DNA of 6,218 nt from an uncultured Woeseiaceae bacterium (GTDB lineage Bacteria > Pseudomonadota > Gammaproteobacteria > Steroidobacterales > Woeseiaceae). Position numbers and translations under genes: made by a program. The notes beneath the pieces were generated by a model. The model was not told the DNA's origin. It worked only from the letters and a program-made list of their open reading frames with translations, and made no database searches. Position 1 is the first letter of the stretch. Every line of letters starts with the position of its first letter. Below, in pieces: positions 1 through 6,218 of the stretch. The stretch covers positions 1 to 6,218 of the forward strand of contig CALZHX010000085.1 of NCBI GenBank assembly GCA_945787435.1, in the 5' to 3' direction.

Positions 1-2114
1 ACGGGGATGTCGGTTAATGCAGACACCAGTGCAGTACACATGCCAACTCCCGCACTCGGACCGTCCTTCGGAGTGGCCCCTTCAGGCACGTGAATGTGCA
101 CATCCAGCTTCTGATAGAAGTCCTCATCGATGCCCAGAATGTTGCTTCGCGAGCGTACAACGGTCATTGCGGCCTGGATCGATTCGGTCATGACTTCGCC
201 CAATTGACCCGTGTAAGTGTGCTTGCCTTTGCCCGAAACAATGGCCGCTTCGATGGTGAGCAGCTCACCGCCGACCTCGGTCCAGGCGAGACCGGTAACC
301 TGCCCGACCTGATCATTGTCCTCGGCCTTGCCGTAGCGGAAACGACGCACACCGAGGTACTTTTCGATGCTCCTCGGCGTGACCGACACGCGCGTGTCGC
401 GCGGCTTCAGGAGAAGTAATTTGACGACCTTGCGGCAGATCTTCGATATCTCGCGCTCAAGGTTGCGAACGCCCGATTCACGCGTGTAATGCTGGATGAT
501 ATCGAGTAAGGCGCTCGAGGAGATATGCAGCTCCTTTTTCTTCAGGCCGTTCTCTTTCATCTGCTTCGGAACCAGGTAACGCAACGCAATGTTGAGCTTT
601 TCGTCTTCCGTGTAACCCGGGATACGGATGACTTCCATCCGGTCGAGCAGCGGTGCCGGAATATTCAGCGTGTTTGCGGTGCAAACGAACATGACGTCGG
701 ACAGGTCGAAGTCGACCTCGAGGTAATGATCCTGGAATGTCGAGTTCTGTTCCGGGTCGAGTACTTCGAGCAATGCCGATGACGGATCACCACGGAAGTC
801 CATGGCCATCTTGTCGACCTCATCGAGCAGGAACAGCGGATTACGCACGGCGGTCTTGCCGAGGTTCTGAATGATCTTGCCGGGCATCGAGCCAATGTAG
901 GTGCGGCGATGACCACGAATCTCGGCCTCGTCACGCACGCCGCCGAGGCTCATGCGCACGAACTTGCGATTCGTCGAACGGGCAATACTCTGCCCGAGCG
1001 AGGTCTTGCCGACGCCTGGTGGCCCTACGAGGCACAGGATCGGGCCCTTGAGGCGCCTTACGCGCTGCTGTACGGCCAGGTATTCGAGGATTCGCTCCTT
1101 GACCTTCTCGAGCCCGTAGTGATCCTCTTCGAGCACCTCTTCGGCGCGCTTGAGGTCCTTCAGAACCTTGCTGCGTTTCTTCCACGGCGCCTTCAGCAAC
1201 CAGTCGATGTAATTGCGTACGACGGTCGCCTCGGCGGACATCGGTGACATCAGCTTTAATTTGTTCAGTTCGGAGGTGGCTTTTTCTTTTGCCTCCTTCG
1301 TCATGCCTGCTTTTTCGATCTTGACTTCAAGATCACCGAGTTCGTTCGGCGCGTCTTCCATCTCGCCGAGCTCTTTCTGAATGGCCTTCATCTGCTCATT
1401 CAGATAGTACTCGCGCTGGCTCTTTTCCATCTGCTGTTTGACGCGACCACGAATGCGTTTCTCGATATGCAGCACATCGATCTCACCTTCGATAATGCCG
1501 AGGATCTGCTCGAGCCGTGATTTCACGTCCTGGATCTCGAGGACGCGCTGCTTCTCAGAGAGTTTGAGTGCCATGTGGGCGGCAACCGTGTCGGCGAGAC
1601 GACCCGGTTCGTCGATGCCGGACAACGAGGTGAGAATCTCGGGCGGCACCTTCTTGTTCAGTTTCACGTATTGCTCGAACTGCGCAATGATCGCGCGTAC
1701 GAGAACATCGATCTCACGTTCGTCGTGACGATCGTCTTCGGCAAGCATCGAAATCTCAGCCGAGAAGTGGTCACCGACATTAATGCGGTCAATGAGCGCT
1801 CGCTCGGAGCCCTCGACCAGTACCTTGACCGTGCCGTCCGGCAACTTCAACAACTGGAGGATCGTCGCCAGCGTACCAACTTCATATAAATCAGATGGTT
1901 GCGGGTCATCGTTATCTGCCGCTTTCTGCGCGACAAGCAGGATGCGCTTGCCGGCAAGCATGGCTTTGTCGAGCGCGACGATCGATTTGTCGCGGCCAAC
2001 AAACAGCGGGATAACCATATGGGGATAGACAACAACGTCACGCAACGGCAGGACCGGCACACCGTGCGAGTCATCTTCCAGTTTCAATTCAGGGACCAGT
2101 TCTTCTTCAGACAC
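1..2114 (-). CDS. lon: ATP-dependent Lon protease, 3' end cut by window edge
   Basis: Lon is a cytoplasmic AAA+ serine protease that degrades misfolded and regulatory proteins as a homohexamer. Here 704 complete codons are visible out of the usual 780-810. The order is the N-terminal substrate-binding domain (about residues 19-215, opening with VPVLPLRDVVVYPHMVIPLF), a helical coiled region with EKSQREYYLNEQMKAIQKELG, the AAA+ module with Walker A GPPGVGKT (Lys370) and Walker B LLDEVDK (Asp431, Glu432), and the start of the protease domain. The catalytic Ser687 lies in PKDGPSAG at positions 54-56. The partner lysine should lie about 43 residues later, outside the window. Every checked motif sits exactly 8 residues later than in E. 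coli Lon, so the extra length is N-terminal and no net indel is apparent. The start is GTG: a TAA lies three codons upstream in frame, GAGG sits 9 nt before the GTG, and the next in-frame ATG is inside the conserved domain. It follows clpX by 79 nt, the order known from many Gammaproteobacteria. Confidence 0.98.
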   Translation of the reverse strand, partial: MSEEELVPELKLEDDSHGVPVLPLRDVVVYPHMVIPLFVGRDKSIVALDKAMLAGKRILLVAQKAADNDDPQPSDLYEVGTLATILQLLKLPDGTVKVLVEGSERALIDRINVGDHFSAEISMLAEDDRHDEREIDVLVRAIIAQFEQYVKLNKKVPPEILTSLSGIDEPGRLADTVAAHMALKLSEKQRVLEIQDVKSRLEQILGIIEGEIDVLHIEKRIRGRVKQQMEKSQREYYLNEQMKAIQKELGEMEDAPNELGDLEVKIEKAGMTKEAKEKATSELNKLKLMSPMSAEATVVRNYIDWLLKAPWKKRSKVLKDLKRAEEVLEEDHYGLEKVKERILEYLAVQQRVRRLKGPILCLVGPPGVGKTSLGQSIARSTNRKFVRMSLGGVRDEAEIRGHRRTYIGSMPGKIIQNLGKTAVRNPLFLLDEVDKMAMDFRGDPSSALLEVLDPEQNSTFQDHYLEVDFDLSDVMFVCTANTLNIPAPLLDRMEVIRIPGYTEDEKLNIALRYLVPKQMKENGLKKKELHISSSALLDIIQHYTRESGVRNLEREISKICRKVVKLLLLKPRDTRVSVTPRSIEKYLGVRRFRYGKAEDNDQVGQVTGLAWTEVGGELLTIEAAIVSGKGKHTYTGQLGEVMTESIQAAMTVVRSRSNILGIDEDFYQKLDVHIHVPEGATPKDGPSAGVGMCTALVSALTDIP

Positions 2115-2123
2115 CGGGATTTA

Positions 2124-2127
2124 CCTC
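2124..2127 (-). promoter_or_regulatory. lon ribosome binding site (decides GTG start)
   Basis: GAGG on the minus strand lies 9 nt before GTG at 2114. A TAA in the same frame at 2121-2123 falls between this site and the GTG, so no longer N-terminus is possible. This is a direct reading of the sequence and supports GTG initiation. Confidence 0.8.
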
Positions 2128-2139
2128 ATGCAAATGATG

Positions 2140-2161
2140 CTATCGGAGATAAGTCCGGTAG
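2140..2161. repeat. Interrupted dyad around putative lon -10
   Basis: On the plus strand CTATCGG (2140-2146) and CCGGTAG (2155-2161) form an inverted repeat with one mismatch in seven (a G-U pair in plus-strand RNA) and an 8-nt spacer. The spacer coincides with the putative lon -10 box, as an operator would. It may equally be a chance dyad; no known regulator consensus was recognised. Confidence 0.3.
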
Positions 2162-2174
2162 CTACGATTTCAAG
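2147..2174 (-). promoter_or_regulatory. Candidate heat-shock-type promoter of lon
   Basis: In the clpX-lon gap the minus strand reads CTTGAAA at 2168-2174, an exact match to the classical sigma-32 -35 element. Thirteen nt later comes ACTTATCT (2147-2154), which matches CCCCATnT only partly (C2, A5, T6 and T8). E. coli lon is known to be heat-shock induced through sigma-32, so location and element agree. The weak -10 means it could also be a weak housekeeping promoter (TTGAAA, 16 nt, TATCTC) or chance. I see no intrinsic terminator between clpX and lon, so read-through from clpX is also likely. Confidence 0.45.
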
Positions 2175-2193
2175 CCAGGTAACGCTTAAGTGT

Positions 2194-3516
<1,323 letters not shown>

Positions 3517-3526
3517 ACAGGGGTGG

Positions 3527-3531
3527 CCTCT
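3527..3531 (-). promoter_or_regulatory. clpX ribosome binding site
   Basis: AGAGG on the minus strand lies 10 nt before the clpX ATG at 3516. The spacing is slightly long but usable, and it supports this start codon. Confidence 0.6.
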
Positions 3532-3567
3532 GTTACATAAAAATCAGCGTGTTAGCGCTTGGGAGTG

Positions 3568-3596
3568 TATATATCACGCGGCTTTTCGGCGTGCAA
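3568..3596 (-). promoter_or_regulatory. Candidate internal promoter for clpX
   Basis: In the 136-nt clpP-clpX gap the minus strand carries TTGCAC (3591-3596), a 17-nt spacer and TATATA (3568-3573). A shifted TATACA (3566-3571) is an alternative -10. The -35 matches the sigma-70 consensus at only three of six positions. A start near 3561 would give a leader of about 45 nt. The unusually long gap compared with the 10-nt tig-clpP junction makes separate clpX transcription plausible. Confidence 0.35.
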
Positions 3597-3602
3597 AGCA
3601 CT

Positions 3603-3620
3603 CTGTCCCAAAAAGGACAG
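3603..3620. repeat. Hairpin in clpP-clpX gap
   Basis: CTGTCC (3603-3608) and GGACAG (3615-3620) form a perfect 6-bp inverted repeat around a 6-nt A-rich (plus) or T-rich (minus) loop, about 32 nt after the clpP stop. In the clpP transcript it is not followed by a U-run, so it does not look like a complete intrinsic terminator. It may be an RNA processing or 3'-end stabilising element between clpP and clpX. Confidence 0.4.
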
Positions 3621-3652
3621 GCGTCACACGTAACTCATTGAAATATATGGAA

Positions 3653-4276
3653 TCAGTCCTTTCCGGACCCTGTCATTTCCTTACGCTCCGCCAGCACCGT
3701 GTCCACGAGTCCGTAATCTTTGGCTTCTTCGGCGCTCTTGAAGTTGTCACGTTCGAGATCTTTCTCGATCTGCTCGATCGGCTGACCCGTGTGCTTGGCC
3801 ATGATCGCGTTGAGGCGCGCCTTTAGCTCCAGAGTCTCTTTGGCGTGGATATCGATATCCGTCGCCTGACCCTGAAAACCCGCGCTCGGCTGGTGCACCA
3901 TGACACGCGAATGCGGTAATGCGAAGCGCTTGCCCTTGGTGCCACCGGCGAGGAGCAGCGCGCCCATGCTGGCGGCCTGGCCGCAACAGATCGTGCTCAC
4001 ATCGCAGTTGATGAACTGCATCGTGTCGTAAATCGACAAACCTGCCGTCACCACACCGCCTGGCGAGTTGATGTACAGGTGAATGTCCTTGTCGGCATTC
4101 TCGGACTCGAGGTACAAGAGCTGCGCCACGACCAGGTTGGCCATGTGGTCTTCGACCGGGCCGACGATGAAAATCAGTCGGTCCTTGAGAAGCCGCGAAT
4201 AAATATCGTACGCACGCTCACCCCGCGCCGTTTGTTCGACGACCATGGGGACCAGGTTCAGTGACGTTGTGCTCAT
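3653..4276 (-). CDS. clpP: ClpP, proteolytic subunit of ClpXP/ClpAP
   Basis: ClpP is a serine peptidase of family S14 that forms a double heptameric barrel and cuts polypeptides delivered by ClpX or ClpA. The 207-residue product matches the E. coli precursor (207 residues). The catalytic triad is complete: Ser103 in GQAASMGA, His128 in MVHQPSAG and Asp177 in ERDNF, each exactly 8 positions earlier than in the E. coli precursor. The oxyanion-hole segment SPGG is at 71-74. The region before about residue 8 probably contains a short processed propeptide, as in the family, though this copy has a shorter N-terminus than E. coli. It starts 10 nt after the tig stop. The sequence TAAGGA there overlaps the tig stop with the clpP Shine-Dalgarno element, implying cotranscription and probable translational coupling. 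The stop is TGA. Confidence 0.99.
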   Translation of the reverse strand: MSTTSLNLVPMVVEQTARGERAYDIYSRLLKDRLIFIVGPVEDHMANLVVAQLLYLESENADKDIHLYINSPGGVVTAGLSIYDTMQFINCDVSTICCGQAASMGALLLAGGTKGKRFALPHSRVMVHQPSAGFQGQATDIDIHAKETLELKARLNAIMAKHTGQPIEQIEKDLERDNFKSAEEAKDYGLVDTVLAERKEMTGSGKD

Positions 4277-4282
4277 TCGTGT

Positions 4283-4289
4283 TTCCTTA
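4283..4289 (-). promoter_or_regulatory. clpP ribosome binding site overlapping tig stop
   Basis: The minus strand reads TAAGGAA here, so the AAGGA Shine-Dalgarno core uses the last two bases of the tig TAA stop (4287-4289). It lies 7 nt before the clpP ATG. Ribosomes ending tig translation would therefore be placed on the clpP start site. Confidence 0.75.
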
Positions 4290-5576
4290 CGGATTCATGT
4301 ATTCGGTGAATCCTACCTTCTTTGTGCTGCTCTTGCCGTTTTCAAGAAGCCAGTCCAGCGCCTGCTGCTCGAGCACCATGGGCTGAATTTGCTGCATGAC
4401 CTGCTGGTTGCCCAGGTACATATTGACCATGTCCTCCGAATTCTCATAGCTGGCGCACATTTCCTCGACGCGCTCGCGGACCTTGTCAGCATCGACAGTC
4501 AACTTTTGGTCGCTGATCAACTGGCCGATCAGCAAGCTCAGTTGAACACGCTTCTCCGCCATTTCCGAGAAGTTCTCGATGGGTGGCGCCTGGTCATGGT
4601 CCTCGACGCCCATACGCTGCATGGCATCGTGCTGCAGTGAGTGAGCCTCCTGGTGCTTGAGCGTGCTCGGGATTTCGAGCGGATTGGATTCCAGCAACGC
4701 GTTCATGATCTGCTCACGCACATCACCTTTGAGCTTTTGCTCCGCTTCACGCTCCATGTTTTCCCTGACGTCATCCAGGAACTGCTTGAGGCCGCCTTCC
4801 TTGACCTCGAACGCTTCGGCCAGTGAATCATCCAGTGGTGGCAATACTTCTTCCTCCACGCGATGCACCTTGATGGCGAAGTCGACTTTTTTGCCGTTAA
4901 GGTCATCAGCGTGATAGTCCTTCGGGAACTTCACCTTGAAGGTCTTCTCGTCGCCGGCCTTGATACCGAACAGCGCCTTTTCGAAGTCGGGCAGCATCTG
5001 GCCCTGGCCGAGTACGACCGGCACTTCGGTGCCCTTGCCACCTTCGAATTCTTCGCCCTTCAGCGTGCCGTTGAAATCAACGACAACCTTGTCGCCATCG
5101 TCGCTCTTGCGGTCTACTTCTTCCCAGGTTGCCTTTTGCCGCCGCAGCCTGAGAATCATGTCATCCATGTCGGTCTTGGAGATCGTGACCTCGGGAATCT
5201 CAACAGCAATCTTGTCGAGATCCTTGAGTTCGACTTTCGGCATGATCTCGAACGTCGCGACGTAGGCAAAGTTGTTGTCGCCCTTGTTGTCCTCGGTTTC
5301 GATCTTCGGTCCGCCGGCCGGATTCAGGTTTTCCTGCAACACAGCATCGGTGTAACTCTTCTGCATCAGCTCGGAGAGCACTTCCTCACGGATCGCCTTG
5401 CCATAGCGTTGCTTGACGACTTTCGCCGGCACTTTGCCAGGTCGAAATCCTTTCAGCTTCGCGGTGCGACCAACCGTCTTCAGACGTGAATTGATCTCCT
5501 GCTCGATACGCTCGCCCGGCAGCTCGACGCGCATGCGACGTTCCAGCGCCCCGGTCGACTCAACAGTAACCTGCAT
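4287..5576 (-). CDS. tig: Trigger factor, ribosome-associated chaperone and prolyl isomerase
   Basis: Trigger factor docks at the ribosomal tunnel exit, shelters nascent chains and catalyses peptidyl-prolyl cis-trans isomerisation. The protein has 429 residues, close to E. coli (432). The N-terminal ribosome-binding domain (about 1-112) carries the docking loop GFRPGK at 43-48, the same position as GFRKGK in E. coli. An FKBP-type isomerase domain spans roughly 155-245 (DGDKVVVDFNGTLKGEEF to VHRVEEEVLPPL). The helical C-terminal arms follow, ending in the short tail GFTEYMNP. The ATG start has AGAGGAAAG upstream with 7 nt between GAGGA and ATG, and the MQVTVE opening agrees with the family. 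It is the first gene of the block and probably shares an mRNA with clpP. No truncation or missing motif is seen. Confidence 0.99.
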   Translation of the reverse strand: MQVTVESTGALERRMRVELPGERIEQEINSRLKTVGRTAKLKGFRPGKVPAKVVKQRYGKAIREEVLSELMQKSYTDAVLQENLNPAGGPKIETEDNKGDNNFAYVATFEIMPKVELKDLDKIAVEIPEVTISKTDMDDMILRLRRQKATWEEVDRKSDDGDKVVVDFNGTLKGEEFEGGKGTEVPVVLGQGQMLPDFEKALFGIKAGDEKTFKVKFPKDYHADDLNGKKVDFAIKVHRVEEEVLPPLDDSLAEAFEVKEGGLKQFLDDVRENMEREAEQKLKGDVREQIMNALLESNPLEIPSTLKHQEAHSLQHDAMQRMGVEDHDQAPPIENFSEMAEKRVQLSLLIGQLISDQKLTVDADKVRERVEEMCASYENSEDMVNMYLGNQQVMQQIQPMVLEQQALDWLLENGKSSTKKVGFTEYMNP

Positions 5577-5580
5577 GTTG

Positions 5581-5589
5581 CTTTCCTCT
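5581..5589 (-). promoter_or_regulatory. tig ribosome binding site
   Basis: AGAGGAAAG on the minus strand, with the GAGGA core at 5584-5588, lies 7 nt before the tig ATG. This is a strong, well-spaced site that fixes the start. It sits about 10 nt after the leader hairpin, so it should be unpaired in that fold. Confidence 0.8.
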
Positions 5590-5598
5590 AACGATCAT

Positions 5599-5621
5599 CG
5601 GGCGACCCGCGCGGTCGCCCG
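5599..5621. repeat. GC-rich hairpin in tig leader (terminator-like on plus strand)
   Basis: CGGGCGACC (5599-5607) and GGTCGCCCG (5613-5621) form a perfect 9-bp stem with a 5-nt loop. Read on the plus strand it is followed by TTTTGGATTT, the layout of an intrinsic terminator, although the U-run is short. Read on the minus strand (the tig mRNA) there is no U-run after it, so it should not terminate tig or tRNA transcription well. If the TATACT box at 5632-5637 is used, the stem lies within a few bases of the mRNA 5' end. Confidence 0.65.
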
Positions 5622-5631
5622 TTTTGGATTT

Positions 5632-5637
5632 AGTATA
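5632..5637 (-). promoter_or_regulatory. Candidate -10 box of tig promoter
   Basis: TATACT on the minus strand matches the sigma-70 -10 consensus at five of six positions and predicts a start near 5625, about 50 nt before the tig ATG. The -35 region is poor at standard spacing (TCTTTG at 17 nt; TTGTAA occurs at only 14 nt). A TTGAAA at 5642-5647 resembles a sigma-32 -35 but lacks a matching -10. Read-through from the tRNA promoter is an alternative source of tig mRNA. Confidence 0.4.
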
Positions 5638-5666
5638 AAGCTTTCAATATGTTACAAAGATATGCT

Positions 5667-5752
<86 letters not shown>

Positions 5753-5764
5753 TGCCAGCCGGCA

Positions 5765-5770
5765 ATTATA
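5765..5770 (-). promoter_or_regulatory. -10 box of tRNA-Leu promoter
   Basis: The minus strand reads TATAAT, an exact sigma-70 -10 element, 13 nt before the mature tRNA 5' end at 5751. Transcription would start near 5758 and leave a leader of about 7 nt for RNase P. No good -35 hexamer is found at 16-18 nt (TGGCCC at 17 nt), so an activator or an upstream element may compensate. Confidence 0.6.
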
Positions 5771-5772
5771 AC

Positions 5773-5810
5773 GGTAGTTGTGTGACTGGGCCATGCCCGC
5801 GACAACTACC
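5773..5810. repeat. Perfect 9-bp inverted repeat with nested small hairpin
   Basis: GGTAGTTGT (5773-5781) and ACAACTACC (5802-5810) are exact reverse complements separated by 20 nt. Inside the spacer GGGC (5788-5791) and GCCC (5795-5798) form a second small stem with a CAT loop. It occupies the spacer and upstream part of the tRNA-Leu promoter and the leader region of the divergent plus-strand gene. It could be a pair of operator half-sites or an RNA hairpin in the plus-strand leader. No T-run follows on either strand within the usual distance, so a terminator is unlikely. Confidence 0.6.
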
Positions 5811-5849
5811 TATTGCCCGCCTGTGCAGCATCCTTAGCATCGGTTGGAT

Positions 5850-6218
5850 ATGTCATTGTTTGAACTTGCATTTCCAGACTCCCGGACCCGCCACAAAAAG
5901 GCTGCGGCCGGCCTGCGCGACACGCCTGAGGAGCCCGTTCATTACAGTTTCTCGTTCGAGGTCGCCCGCTGGCTGGCACGCCGTTGCCCGGGCGAGCTGT
6001 CCATCGACTGGGATGAGCTCGATGACACGTCACGCCTCGACGAGCTGCTGACGCGGATCCTGCAACCATCCGAAGAAGAGTATTTCGACAGCGGCTGGGT
6101 CAGCAGCCGCGACTGGATCAACATGGTCCGGGGCGCAAGCCAGGGGACGGATTTCGACTGGCTCATGGCACAGCTCACTGACAAGCGTTTGCGCCCGTTC
6201 TGGACTCAGCTCTACGAC
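5850..6218 (+). CDS. Unrecognised protein, N-terminal 123 residues (runs off window)
   Basis: The frame from ATG at 5850 stays open for 123 codons to the window edge. An in-frame TAG at 5835 lies just upstream, making this the first ATG; a TTG at 5844 is an alternative start. The ribosome site is weak (GGTTGG just before the ATG). I do not recognise the family. The protein begins MSLFELAFPDSRTRHKKAA and is acidic and tryptophan-rich (ARWLARR, SIDWDELDD, SGWVSSRDWIN, FDWLMAQ, FWTQLYD). It has no signal peptide, no hydrophobic membrane segment, no cysteine cluster and no P-loop in the visible part, so a soluble cytoplasmic protein is likely. Codon use favours G/C in third positions like the neighbouring genes, which supports real coding and gives no sign of recent transfer. 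It is divergent from the tRNA-Leu gene, with about 98 nt between them. Confidence 0.75.
   Translation, partial: MSLFELAFPDSRTRHKKAAAGLRDTPEEPVHYSFSFEVARWLARRCPGELSIDWDELDDTSRLDELLTRILQPSEEEYFDSGWVSSRDWINMVRGASQGTDFDWLMAQLTDKRLRPFWTQLYD

Noticed and set aside
3656..3668. Small inverted repeat GTCC-TTTCC-GGAC at the end of clpP
   Set aside because: The stem is only 4 bp, lies inside codons for the C-terminus and has no U-run, so it is likely chance.
4863..5489. 208-codon open frame on the plus strand opposite tig
   Set aside because: It is a shadow of the tig coding sequence, with reverse-complement composition bias and no supporting signals.
5599..5621. Hairpin as an intrinsic terminator of the tRNA-Leu transcript
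   Set aside because: On the minus strand the stem is followed by ATGATCG, with no U-run. The T-run is on the plus strand side only.

Overview
The window is chromosomal DNA from a Gammaproteobacterium with moderately high GC content. It carries the conserved proteostasis block tig-clpP-clpX-lon, all on the minus strand (transcribed right to left), with a leucine tRNA upstream of tig. The four proteins match their E. coli counterparts nearly residue for residue at every functional motif. However, the gene next to tig is a tRNA-Leu(UAG), not bolA as in enterics, which points to a non-enteric gammaproteobacterium. The species cannot be named from this sequence.

Layout from right to left, in transcription order of the main block. 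Positions 5850-6218 hold the first 123 codons of an unrecognised plus-strand gene that runs off the window. Positions 5752-5849 are a divergent spacer with an exact TATAAT box for the tRNA and a perfect 9-bp inverted repeat. Positions 5667-5751 are tRNA-Leu(UAG) with an encoded CCA end. Positions 5577-5666 form the tig leader, with a TATACT box and a 9-bp GC-rich hairpin. Then come tig (4287-5576), clpP (3653-4276, 10 nt after tig), a 136-nt gap with a possible clpX promoter, clpX (2194-3516), a 79-nt gap with a heat-shock-like -35 element, and lon (2114 down to the left edge). lon lacks about its last 80-110 residues. There is no stretch of more than 300 bases without a gene.

The genes cover successive stages of protein quality control. 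Trigger factor meets nascent chains at the ribosome exit tunnel. ClpX unfolds tagged or damaged proteins and feeds them to the ClpP serine protease barrel. Lon combines its own AAA+ unfoldase with a Ser-Lys protease. All active-site residues inside the window are intact, so the enzymes should work.

I found no evidence of a new multi-gene system, mobile element, CRISPR array or phage sequence. The points worth a second look are non-coding: the inverted repeat and overlapping divergent -10 boxes between the tRNA and the unknown gene, the hairpin at the probable 5' end of the tig-clpP mRNA, and the dyad around a putative lon promoter. The unknown plus-strand gene is the only protein here without an assigned role.
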